5,582 nt of DNA, from the NCBI GenBank assembly GCA_028679275.1, contig JAJRBV010000192.1, forward strand, positions 1 to 5,582, given 5' to 3'. The notes beneath the pieces are model-generated. The model searched no databases. It was not told the origin of the DNA and saw only the letters and a program-made list of their open reading frames with translations. The position numbers were made by a program, and so were the translations under genes. Shown piece by piece: positions 1 to 5,582 of this stretch; the first letter of the stretch is position 1; the number at the start of each line of letters is the position of its first letter. The stretch is from Methanoregulaceae archaeon. GTDB taxonomy: Archaea; Halobacteriota; Methanomicrobia; Methanomicrobiales; Methanospirillaceae.

Positions 1-171
1 GAGTCCTTCATCTCCAGTTTCATGGATACCTGCACCAGGAACCACCTGTACTTCTATTCGAATCCCGGAATGATAAGCCTTTTACCCTCCTCCTCTTACC
101 CTGCGTCTGATTTGACCAGACACAGGGAGGTTCAGAACACGAGGACTGGTCCCATCAGAAACAGGGTGTGA
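1..171 (+). CDS. 3' end of an unrecognised protein (partial at left edge)
   Basis: Frame 1 is open from the window edge to a TGA at 169-171 and encodes 56 residues. I do not recognise the protein. The first 24 codons look like real coding sequence for this genome: 19 of 24 end in G or C, and they read as an ordinary mixed hydrophobic/aromatic segment (FMDTCTRNHLYFYSNPG at about residues 7-23). The last 25 or so residues are rich in S, T, R and N and lie over an imperfect inverted repeat, so the natural C-terminus may be shorter and the frame may have been extended or altered by mutation. The opposite strand of bases 1-78 is also open after a TAA and encodes a plausible peptide (IEVQVVPGAGIHETGDEGL), but it has no ATG, so the plus-strand reading is preferred. 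The real product cannot be judged without the sequence to the left. Confidence 0.35.
   Translation, partial: ESFISSFMDTCTRNHLYFYSNPGMISLLPSSSYPASDLTRHREVQNTRTGPIRNRV
94..171. repeat. Long imperfect inverted repeat (about 26-bp arms, 26-nt loop)
   Basis: Bases 94-119 pair with 146-171. The core ACCCTG (98-103) pairs with CAGGGT (162-167), and CTGATTTGACCAG (107-119) pairs with CTGGTCCCATCAG (146-158). Internal loops are symmetric: 2x2 at 104-105/160-161, 2x2 at 112-113/152-153 and 1x1 at 96/169. The left arm can also fold alone (GTCTG 105-109 with CAGAC 117-121), and a third copy of the motif, TCTGGTC, occurs at 198-204, the reverse complement of 114-120. It lies between two convergent transcription units. 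It could be a bidirectional 3'-end structure, the footprint of a small mobile element, or a structured RNA. No poly-T follows directly on the plus strand. Confidence 0.5.
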
Positions 172-186
172 TCCTTTCCACATAAA

Positions 187-234
187 TCCCGAAAAAGTCT
201 GGTCTTACCGTACTATTTTTAACCCTTTTCGGGA
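187..234 (-). terminator. Possible 3'-end signal of the ATPase/TOPRIM operon
   Basis: TCCCGAAAAAG (187-197) is complementary to CTTTTCGGGA (225-234), with one extra A in the left arm, and the two arms bracket the TAA stop of the minus-strand TOPRIM gene (219-221). Read on the minus strand, the distal arm carries a TTTTT run (196-192) followed by CGGGATTTATG. Archaeal termination commonly uses oligo-T runs, so either the T run or the hairpin could end the transcript. The loop is long (27 nt), so hairpin formation is uncertain. Confidence 0.3.
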
Positions 235-758
235 AGGAGATGGAATTTCTGGCAGAAATAATGGAATGAGCGGTTTTTTTCCCTTGCCACGGGGAGTGAA
301 AACAAGGCGAGGATATCCCCCATAAAGGCAATCCTTGAAGTATAATGGCGGGGGATCATGCTGTTGAAAATCTCCTTTGTGATGTGGTTGGTGTTCCGGA
401 ACTGCCGGATACCAAGTTTGTTCTGGGTCCGATCATCAAGCCCGGCCAGGTACCAGCTCTCGATCTCCTTGATGATGATGACGATATGATTATTCTCAAA
501 GAGGCAGTACCGGTCATTCAGAACGATTTTTTTTGCCCGGACGTTCCGCTCCTGGTCGATATCTGCACACAGGATGAAATCGTGTCCCATCTCTGTGATG
601 CCCCGGACAAAACGGCAGACTTTTTCACTCTTCATGCAGGCAAACATGATGATTTCGACTGAGGCGTACTCTTCTGCAAAGAGCGGCTTTACAATCCGCG
701 AGAAGAACCGTTCGTCATCGTTCCCTTCAACAAAAATGAAAAGTCGTCGTTCCTTCAT
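219..758 (-). CDS. Small TOPRIM-like (DUF4276/DUF4435-like) partner of an ABC-type ATPase
   Basis: A 179-residue protein with the outline of a TOPRIM fold. The N-terminal strand ends in FVEGNDDERFF (residues 9-19), placing the expected catalytic glutamate at E11. A second strand ends in CADIDQE (64-70), giving the DxD pair D66/D68. A third conserved block, KEIESWYLAGLD (97-108), resembles the ES-W-L segment of DUF4276-type proteins. TOPRIM domains of OLD, primase and topoisomerase families bind metal through the E and DxD residues and cut or process nucleic acid; nuclease activity here is inferred. The ATG overlaps the TGA of the upstream ATPase by 4 nt (755-758), so translation is probably coupled; no strong Shine-Dalgarno is visible. 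It is shorter than AriB-type TOPRIM effectors, with only about 70 residues after the third block. No membrane segment or signal peptide is seen. The exact family is unsettled. Confidence 0.75.
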   Translation of the reverse strand: MKERRLFIFVEGNDDERFFSRIVKPLFAEEYASVEIIMFACMKSEKVCRFVRGITEMGHDFILCADIDQERNVRAKKIVLNDRYCLFENNHIVIIIKEIESWYLAGLDDRTQNKLGIRQFRNTNHITKEIFNSMIPRHYTSRIAFMGDILALFSLPVAREKNRSFHYFCQKFHLLPEKG

Positions 759-2008
759 TCCATTCCCAGGAGGTTCTGGATAAAGAGATCCTCGATACCG
801 ATCTCGTGTTCAAGAAACGTCCGTATCTCCTTCCGCGTAAACGGGCGGCTCAGCCGGGAGAATCCTTCACTATCCCGTGATATGAGCAGGAGATCCTCGA
901 TAGCCACCTGTTTCACCATTTCAGGATTGTGTGTTGTGACGATGATCTGTTTTCTGGATGATGCGTCCTTCAGCATCTCAACGAGCTTTGAGATCAGGAA
1001 GGGGTGGATATTCCGTTCAGGTTCTTCGATAATCGTGACCGGACGTTTCTCGAAATAGAGCGCTATGATAAGGGCCAGGATATTGATAGTTCCATCAGAA
1101 ACCATTGACGCGGGAAGAAACTTGTTTTTGCTGTAAATTTCCTTTAATTTAAGGAAGAGGGACATATCCATAAATTTTTCAACCGCTATTTCATCTACGA
1201 ACGGGACCATTTCCTTGATAAGGCGGAAAAACTCTGCTTTTTTACCCGGGTCTTCCAGGATATTTTTAATGACTATGGCAAGATTACTCCCGTCTTTCTC
1301 AAGTTCGGTCTTTCCCATGAGGGGTACCGCCCTCTTGAGGAGCCTCGGGTCAAAATCAAATACCTTCATCCCCCTGAAGATCCATTCGATGGGGGGTATC
1401 CCCGGGACCGAGATCGGGAGGTTCATGATCAGCCACCGCTGAGGAATTTCCCTTTTCTGGAAGTACTGGGGGAAAAGCTCCGGTTCCCTGAGGTCGAGAC
1501 CCTCCGGAGGGCACACGCAGTATGCCACGTTTCCTTCAACCCTGGAGAGGGAGAGTGTCCCTTCGCCAAGCTGATCGATTCCCTCTGCACCAGGCCGGTG
1601 AAAGTTGCCGGAAATCATCAGCAGATCACCTGAGATATCATAATTCTCTCCGGCATCGGGAAAGGTTAAGGAAAATTCGTACCGGATTTCGAACGGCTTG
1701 AAATAGATAGGGAGTTCGTCCTTCACTCCGATCACGTCCTCCCTCATTTCCTCAAGAGTGTACACAATTCTGAATGAAAACGGCTTTTCCGGTCCGATAA
1801 TTGTATTCCGGAGATATTCTACACCCCCCTGGAGAGATATGGCATTATTAAGCCCGTATTTTGCAATATCCCGGATAAACTTAAAGATCTGGATGAGATT
1901 TGATTTACCTGATGCATTGGAGCCGATTATGATATTAAAATTGTCCGGTGAGAACTGAAGGTCCCGGAAACTTTTGAAATTGCTGACCGCAATCTCCCGT
2001 ATGGGCAT
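755..2008 (-). CDS. RecF/SMC-like AAA_21 ATPase (COG4637-like), probable defence-system ATPase
   Basis: A 417-residue soluble ATPase with an ABC-type head split by a long insert. The N-terminus (ISNFKSF-like, VSNFKSF at 8-14) is typical of RecF/OLD proteins. Walker A is GSNASGKSN (29-37). A signature-like SDGT lies at 304-307. Walker B runs through VTIIEEPERNIHP (324-336), with the catalytic pair E328/E329, and the switch histidine is in TTHNPE (358-363). Residues about 60-290 form the variable insert, without long coiled coils. All ATPase motifs are intact, so the protein should be active. Such ATPases sense a trigger and control a partner encoded beside them; here that partner is the TOPRIM-like gene overlapping its 3' end. 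The ATG at 2008 is preceded on the minus strand by a GAAGG-type Shine-Dalgarno inside a small hairpin. A housekeeping DNA-repair role is the main alternative. Confidence 0.85.
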   Translation of the reverse strand: MPIREIAVSNFKSFRDLQFSPDNFNIIIGSNASGKSNLIQIFKFIRDIAKYGLNNAISLQGGVEYLRNTIIGPEKPFSFRIVYTLEEMREDVIGVKDELPIYFKPFEIRYEFSLTFPDAGENYDISGDLLMISGNFHRPGAEGIDQLGEGTLSLSRVEGNVAYCVCPPEGLDLREPELFPQYFQKREIPQRWLIMNLPISVPGIPPIEWIFRGMKVFDFDPRLLKRAVPLMGKTELEKDGSNLAIVIKNILEDPGKKAEFFRLIKEMVPFVDEIAVEKFMDMSLFLKLKEIYSKNKFLPASMVSDGTINILALIIALYFEKRPVTIIEEPERNIHPFLISKLVEMLKDASSRKQIIVTTHNPEMVKQVAIEDLLLISRDSEGFSRLSRPFTRKEIRTFLEHEIGIEDLFIQNLLGME

Positions 2009-2127
2009 GAGAAACCTTCTCTGACTGGACCTACAAATATCTTTGTTCCCGGACCGGAGAACAACCTGTCGCCCGATCGAAAGAGTGTTCTCGGGATGGC
2101 CCCCACGTACTCCTCAGGAAGGTGAGT
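2009..2127. promoter_or_regulatory. Divergent control region between the ATPase/TOPRIM operon and the ABC exporter
   Basis: The only AT-rich block lies at about 2032-2046 (ACAAATATCTTTG). On the minus strand it reads GATATTTGT and sits where an archaeal TATA box would direct a very short leader for the ATPase gene. On the plus strand it could serve the exporter with a leader of roughly 60 nt. Two dyads are present. GAGAA-ACC-TTCTC (2009-2021) abuts the ATPase start codon and contains its ribosome-binding sequence. GAGAACA (2057-2063) and TGTTCTC (2086-2092) form a perfect 7-bp inverted repeat with a 22-nt spacer, a possible operator. AGGAAGGTGA at 2116-2125 is the ribosome-binding site for the exporter ATPase. 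Confidence 0.35.
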
Positions 2128-3036
2128 ATGAAGCCGGTAATAAACGCGGAAAACCTCACCAAGCGGTATGGATCTCTTGTCGCCGTCGATACGATCAACT
2201 TTTCGGTAAACCAGGGGGAAATGTTCGGTTTTCTCGGACCAAACGGAGCCGGAAAGACGACCACAATGAAGATGATCCAGTGCATCTCTCCCAAGACCAG
2301 CGGCCATCTCACCGTTTTTGACAGGGATGTTGACACCCATCCACGGGAAATCAAGAGGATGCTGGGAGTCCTCCCCCAGGAGAGCAATCTCGACCCGGAT
2401 TTCACCTGCTTTGAGAATCTCACGAATTATGCACGGTACTTTGAAATACCGAAGTCCGAGGCGGGTGACCGCGCGGACAGACTCCTCTCCTTCGTACAGC
2501 TCGAAGAGAAACGGGATGTCCCGATAGAAAAACTCTCCGGTGGGATGAAACGGCGGCTTCTCCTTGCAAGAGCCCTGATCAATGACCCGCAGCTCCTTAT
2601 CCTCGATGAACCAACGATAGGCCTTGACCCCCAGGGGCGTCACCTCATCTGGGAGAAACTCAAAGCCCTTCGGGCTGCCGGTAATACCATCGTTCTCACC
2701 ACCCATTATCTTGAGGAGGCTGAACGCCTCTGCGACAGGCTGGTCATCATGGACGACGGAAAGATCCTGGTTGAGGGGAGCCCGCAGGATCTCATCTCGA
2801 AGTATGTGGGAAGTGATATTCTGGAGGTAGAGCACACCCCTTCAGTGACGGCATGTCTGGATGCCATGAATGCCAGATATGAGATATTCGGGGATATTGT
2901 CCAGGTACACACCGCCCACCCTCGCGAGGTAGCGAAAGATCTCTTTGAGCACTGCAACCCGGGACGTGTGTTTGCACGGCCTGCATCGCTTGAGGATGTG
3001 TTCCTTAAGCTGACCGGGAGGGTCCTCCGGGACTGA
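2128..3036 (+). CDS. ABC-2 exporter ATP-binding subunit (DrrA/NodI/CcmA type)
   Basis: A 302-residue cytoplasmic ATPase that powers the permease encoded next to it. All ABC motifs are intact: Walker A GPNGAGKTT (37-45), Q-loop Q84, signature LSGGMKRRL (136-144), Walker B LLILDEP (156-162), D-loop GLDP (165-168) and switch histidine H193. The C-terminal extension (about 215-302) ends in RPASLEDVFLKLTGR, the typical tail of DrrA-like subunits. The family drives export of drugs, lipids or polysaccharide-like molecules; the substrate here cannot be told. The ATG at 2128 is chosen because AGGA (2116-2119) is 8 nt upstream; a GTG at 2122 in the same frame would add two residues but overlaps the Shine-Dalgarno. 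The permease starts 10 nt after its stop, so the two form an operon. A long open frame on the opposite strand through this region is a shadow. Confidence 0.93.
   Translation: MKPVINAENLTKRYGSLVAVDTINFSVNQGEMFGFLGPNGAGKTTTMKMIQCISPKTSGHLTVFDRDVDTHPREIKRMLGVLPQESNLDPDFTCFENLTNYARYFEIPKSEAGDRADRLLSFVQLEEKRDVPIEKLSGGMKRRLLLARALINDPQLLILDEPTIGLDPQGRHLIWEKLKALRAAGNTIVLTTHYLEEAERLCDRLVIMDDGKILVEGSPQDLISKYVGSDILEVEHTPSVTACLDAMNARYEIFGDIVQVHTAHPREVAKDLFEHCNPGRVFARPASLEDVFLKLTGRVLRD
3014..3030 (+). promoter_or_regulatory. Small inverted repeat before the permease start
   Basis: CCGGGAGG-GT-CCTCCGG forms a stem with one bulged G at the 3' end of the ATPase gene, 16 nt upstream of the permease ATG. It contains the only purine-rich GGGAGG that could act as a Shine-Dalgarno for the permease, though it is far away. 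It may modulate translation of the second gene; chance is also possible because it lies in coding sequence. Confidence 0.2.
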
Positions 3037-3046
3037 ATGGATCTGC

Positions 3047-3829
3047 ATGGATTCCTATCTGATACCACGGATATCAGGATTAGCCCTGAAGGTCTGGAGG
3101 AGGAACTGGGATGTGTTCTTCAAAACATACCAGGTAAATTTTCTCCCTCCTTTTATAGAGCCTGTCCTTTATCTCCTTGCGATTGGATTCGGGCTCGGGA
3201 TGTTTGTGGGAGAGATTGACGGTGTCCCCTATGTTAATTATATCGCTCCCGCCCTGCTTGCCATCTCCATGATGAACGCTGCATTCTTCGAATGTACCTA
3301 TTCCTCCTACGTGCGGATGTATTACCAGAAGACATTTGAGGCCATGATTGCCACCCCGCTATCTCTCGACGATGTAGTCACAGGAGAACTCCTGTGGGGA
3401 GCAACAAGGAGCCTTATCTATTCATCAGTAATGCTTCTCGTGCTGACGGTGTTCGGGGTCGTTGATCTTCCCCTCTCCCTTCTTATCATTCCCTTCTCAT
3501 TCCTTGGCGGCCTTCTCTTTGCCTGCATCGCTATGTGTTTTACTGCGATCACCCCCGGAATCGACGCACTCAATTACCCATCGTTTCTCTTCATTACTCC
3601 CATGTTCCTCTTTTCGGGCACGTTCTTCCCGTTAACGGTCCTCCCTCCGACAGTGCAGGTTCTTGCCGTCGTGTTTCTCCCTCTCACCCAGCTCGTTATC
3701 ATCACGCGGTCGCTCACCCTTTCCTCAATTTCCCCGCTCTTTTTGTACAGCCTCATCTGGATCATCCTTGTGACGGTTCTCTTCTTTGTCATCTCCCTCC
3801 GGCTCATGCGCAGGAGGCTCATCGTATAA
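3047..3829 (+). CDS. ABC-2 type exporter permease (DrrB/NodJ type)
   Basis: A 260-residue integral membrane protein with six predicted membrane segments, at about residues 36-54, 62-82, 120-140, 142-167, 179-201 and 229-251, the usual size and topology for ABC-2 permeases. Between segments 2 and 3 lies the family block with FE at 81-82 and the stretch FEAMIATPLSLDDVVTGEL at 97-115, matching the DrrB/NodJ consensus of TPL, D and GE residues. A charged tail (LRLMRRRLIV) ends the protein on the cytoplasmic side. It should form the channel as a dimer with two copies of the upstream ATPase. The start at 3047 is the only ATG in frame after the stop at 3011-3013; an ATG at 3037, joined to the preceding stop as TGAATG, is in another frame and yields only a short peptide. 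Substrate unknown. Confidence 0.92.
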   Translation: MDSYLIPRISGLALKVWRRNWDVFFKTYQVNFLPPFIEPVLYLLAIGFGLGMFVGEIDGVPYVNYIAPALLAISMMNAAFFECTYSSYVRMYYQKTFEAMIATPLSLDDVVTGELLWGATRSLIYSSVMLLVLTVFGVVDLPLSLLIIPFSFLGGLLFACIAMCFTAITPGIDALNYPSFLFITPMFLFSGTFFPLTVLPPTVQVLAVVFLPLTQLVIITRSLTLSSISPLFLYSLIWIILVTVLFFVISLRLMRRRLIV

Positions 3830-3854
3830 TTTCTCCCCTCGTCCAGGATAATGA

Positions 3855-3886
3855 CTTAATAGAGAAAGGTCCTCATTCTTAGGACC
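3855..3886 (+). promoter_or_regulatory. Probable promoter and dyad upstream of the CBS gene
   Basis: CTTAATAGA at 3855-3863 is a plausible archaeal TATA box; a transcript would begin near 3883 and leave a leader of about 15 nt before the ATG at 3899. A perfect 6-bp inverted repeat, GGTCCT (3868-3873) and AGGACC (3881-3886) with a 7-nt loop, lies between the box and the gene, over the expected start of transcription, where a repressor could bind. The AGGA at 3881 is 14 nt from the ATG, too far for a strong ribosome-binding site. Confidence 0.4.
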
Positions 3887-3898
3887 AGAGATCTAACC

Positions 3899-4321
3899 AT
3901 GACCGTTTATGCATGCTGCCAGACCAATGTGGTGAGCGTCAAGCCCGATGCCACTGTCCAGTTCGTTGCCGGACTGATGAAGGAGAAGAATATCGGCTGC
4001 GTGGTTGTGACTGATGACCACAGGCCGGTTGGCATAGTAACCGACCGGGATATCGCGCTCCGGAGTGGTTTACTCTGCGGTGAGCCCGAAATGGCTCTGA
4101 TCGAGAGCATCATGACCCGGGATCTCCGGACCATCAGGAAGGACACGGGCATATTTGATGCTATTCAGGAGATGAAGACATCAGGTGTCCGGAGAATGCC
4201 AATCGTTGATTCGGGGGGGAGGCTCGTAGGGCTTCTCACCGTTGATGACCTTATCCGGCTTCTTGCCCGTGAAATGGCCGACATCGCACGGATTATAGGC
4301 AAAGAGAGCCCTTCAATCTGA
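3899..4321 (+). CDS. Stand-alone tandem CBS-domain protein
   Basis: A 140-residue soluble protein made almost entirely of a CBS pair (Bateman module). CBS1 covers about residues 7-60, with the strand-helix block GIVTDRDI at 45-52. CBS2 covers about 70-125, with RRMPIVD at 98-104 and GLLTVDDL at 111-118. The T/S-x-x-D pattern after each GI/GL strand (T48-D51 and T114-D117) is the usual ribose-phosphate contact in AMP/ATP-binding CBS proteins. No catalytic domain is attached, so it is presumably a ligand sensor acting on another protein; CC at residues 6-7 is unusual but not diagnostic. It sits 69 bp after the exporter permease and 118 bp before the next gene, and a promoter-like box suggests separate expression. 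Whether it controls either transporter is unknown. Such small CBS proteins are numerous in methanogen genomes. Confidence 0.92.
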   Translation: MTVYACCQTNVVSVKPDATVQFVAGLMKEKNIGCVVVTDDHRPVGIVTDRDIALRSGLLCGEPEMALIESIMTRDLRTIRKDTGIFDAIQEMKTSGVRRMPIVDSGGRLVGLLTVDDLIRLLAREMADIARIIGKESPSI

Positions 4322-4325
4322 TCCC

Positions 4326-4331
4326 TTTTTT
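4326..4331 (+). terminator. Oligo-T terminator after the CBS gene
   Basis: A run of six T residues five bases after the TGA stop, embedded in C-rich sequence. Archaeal RNA polymerase terminates at such runs without needing a hairpin, and none is visible here. Confidence 0.4.
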
Positions 4332-4362
4332 CCCCACCAGGTTTTCCGGGTAGCCTTGTAAA

Positions 4363-4428
4363 GCTTAATTAAAGCCTGAATGTAAATTTTTTACCACGAT
4401 TATCCGTATTTCCTGCATCCGGGCCCGG
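4363..4428 (+). promoter_or_regulatory. Probable promoter and GC palindrome upstream of the MFS gene
   Basis: The AT-rich near-palindrome GCTTAATTAAAGC (4363-4375) and a second AT block, GTAAATTTTTTA (4382-4393), are TATA-like candidates in an otherwise GC-rich gap. A perfect 10-bp palindrome CCGGGCCCGG lies at 4419-4428, eleven bases before the ATG, where it would overlap the ribosome landing site. It could be an operator or an RNA hairpin that hides the start. No clear Shine-Dalgarno is seen. Confidence 0.35.
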
Positions 4429-4439
4429 GGGAACTCCTG

Positions 4440-5582
4440 ATGCCGACCCCGGTGAATACTGATTCGCGGTCCGTAATCCTCATCATTGTAACAATCGGCA
4501 CATTCCTCAATCCGTTCACCGGTTCGAGTATCAATCTTGCCCTTCCCCTGATCGGTGCGGAGTTCGCAATCGATGCCATCATGCTCTCATGGGTCCCGGC
4601 CGCGTACCTTCTCTCAACTGCAATCTTCCTCCTCCCCGCAGGGATGCTTGGAGATATTATCGGGAGGGGGAGGGTTTTTTCCACAGGGACCCTGATCTAC
4701 ACGACTGCATCCCTTCTTGCCATATTCACTCCCACGGCTTCCCTGCTTCTTGCCTGCAGGTTTCTCCAGGGAATTGGAGGGGCAATGGTGTATGCCACCG
4801 CCGTTGCGATCATTGCGGAGCTGTACTCGCCCGGTGAAAGGGGACGGGCTCTTGGTATTAACGTCATGGCGGTGTATGCGGGAATGACCCTCGGCCCGTT
4901 TATCGGGGGGCTCCTTACCCAGTTCTTCGGCTGGAGAAGTATTTTTTTCATCACCGTTATTCTCGGAGGCATTGTCCTTTTCCATGTCAGGAGATTTCCT
5001 CCGATCCTGAATGAAAAACGGCGTGAGATCTTTGATTACCGGGGGGCGGTGCTCTCTGCCATCTCCCTCTTCCTCTTCTTTACCGGCATCTCCCGCATCC
5101 CCGGCACCGCTGCGGCCGGCCTTATCCTCCTGTCAGGGCTGACATTTGCACTGTTCTACCATATTGAAAAGAAAAATCCCACTCCCCTCTTTCCGATCGC
5201 ACTTCTTTCTTCGAACAGGATTTTTTCCTCATCAAACCTTGCTGCCCTCATCAACTACAGCGCCACATTTGCCGTTACGTTCCTGCTGAGCCTCTATCTT
5301 CAGGTTGTAAGGGGTATGTCTCCTGCAGCAGCGGGATCCGTTCTCCTGATCCAGCCTTTTATCCAGATGATCGTCGCCCCTCTCGCGGGCCGGTTGTCTG
5401 ACAGGACGGATCCCTCCCAACTTGCCTCCCTTGGTCTTCTCATCTCATCGTCCGGTCTGTTAGGGCTGGTGTTCATCGGCAGCGGCACCCCGCTTCCATG
5501 GATCGTGCTCTTCCTCGTCCTCCTTGGATGCGGCCTGGGGCTCTTTTCGGCCCCCAATACCACCGTCATAATGGGAAGTGTC
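4440..5582 (+). CDS. DHA2/EmrB-like major facilitator drug transporter (partial, 3' end missing)
   Basis: The frame stays open from ATG 4440 through the right edge, giving 381 residues; DHA2 proteins usually have about 450-520, so most is present. The first membrane segment begins near residue 12 (VILIIVTIG). Motif A, GMLGDIIGRGRVF, is at 68-80 in the loop between segments 2 and 3. Motif B is around R107-FLQGIGGA. The antiporter motif C (AGMTLGPFIGG) is at 147-157. A second motif-A-like loop, AGRLSDRTDP, lies about two thirds along. These mark a proton-coupled drug:H+ antiporter, probably of the 14-segment family, acting in the cytoplasmic membrane; the exported compound is unknown. A TAA at 4383-4385 closes the frame upstream, and no other ATG, GTG or TTG lies between it and 4440. 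Together with the ABC-2 exporter it gives the region an efflux character. Confidence 0.9.
   Translation, partial: MPTPVNTDSRSVILIIVTIGTFLNPFTGSSINLALPLIGAEFAIDAIMLSWVPAAYLLSTAIFLLPAGMLGDIIGRGRVFSTGTLIYTTASLLAIFTPTASLLLACRFLQGIGGAMVYATAVAIIAELYSPGERGRALGINVMAVYAGMTLGPFIGGLLTQFFGWRSIFFITVILGGIVLFHVRRFPPILNEKRREIFDYRGAVLSAISLFLFFTGISRIPGTAAAGLILLSGLTFALFYHIEKKNPTPLFPIALLSSNRIFSSSNLAALINYSATFAVTFLLSLYLQVVRGMSPAAAGSVLLIQPFIQMIVAPLAGRLSDRTDPSQLASLGLLISSSGLLGLVFIGSGTPLPWIVLFLVLLGCGLGLFSAPNTTVIMGSV

Noticed and set aside
1..78. Minus-strand peptide at the left edge (IEVQVVPGAGIHETGDEGL)
   Set aside because: It reads plausibly and has GGAGGAGGG upstream, but there is no ATG start, and the plus strand has better codon use; left open rather than annotated.
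345..662. A 105-residue plus-strand frame with an aspartate run
   Set aside because: It is antisense to the TOPRIM-like gene; the D run is just the complement of its ATC isoleucine codons.
2031..2423. A 130-residue minus-strand frame
   Set aside because: It overlaps the Walker A coding region of the ABC ATPase antisense and has no family features.
1927..2835. A 302-residue minus-strand frame across the divergent region and the ABC ATPase
   Set aside because: It is antisense to a gene with every ABC ATPase motif intact, overlaps the ATPase start on the same strand, and shows no recognisable domain.
3037..3219. A 60-residue plus-strand frame starting in TGAATG after the ABC ATPase
   Set aside because: The start looks attractive, but the frame overlaps the permease in another phase and gives no membrane protein.
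4614..4985. Overlapping minus-strand frames of up to 123 residues (also 4697-4972 and 4400-4684)
   Set aside because: They are antisense to the MFS gene, which has motifs A, B and C in a continuous frame; their products are low-complexity, rich in P, R and S.

Overview
The window most likely comes from an archaeon, probably a methanogen of the Methanomicrobiales type. This is inferred from overall style: moderate GC, AGG/CGG arginine codons, AT-rich TATA-like boxes just upstream of short leaders, oligo-T ends, and a small stand-alone CBS-pair protein. No sequence here fixes the species. No rRNA, tRNA, CRISPR array or recognisable insertion sequence was seen.

Layout. Positions 1-171 hold an open plus-strand frame that enters from the left edge and that I do not recognise. 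Its 3' part overlaps a long imperfect inverted repeat. On the minus strand follows a two-gene operon: an ABC/RecF-type ATPase (755-2008), then a small TOPRIM-like protein (219-758), joined by a 4-nt ATGA overlap. A 119-bp divergent control region (2009-2127) separates it from a plus-strand ABC-2 exporter, made of an ATPase (2128-3036) and its permease (3047-3829), of the DrrAB/NodIJ type. A tandem-CBS protein (3899-4321) follows with its own probable promoter. A DHA2/EmrB-like major facilitator drug transporter (from 4440) runs off the right edge.

Function. The right two thirds read as an export neighbourhood: an ATP-driven ABC-2 exporter and a proton-driven MFS exporter flanking a small nucleotide-sensing protein. 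The left third is different. An AAA_21/COG4637-like ATPase coupled to a TOPRIM-fold partner is the architecture of several anti-phage systems (PARIS, OLD/Gabija-like, Rlo/Abi pairs), but the TOPRIM partner is very short and matches none of these clearly. The two 60-base lines of this pair that I counted are more AT-rich than the one exporter line counted for comparison. This pair is the best candidate for an undescribed system in the window; its defence role is inference only.
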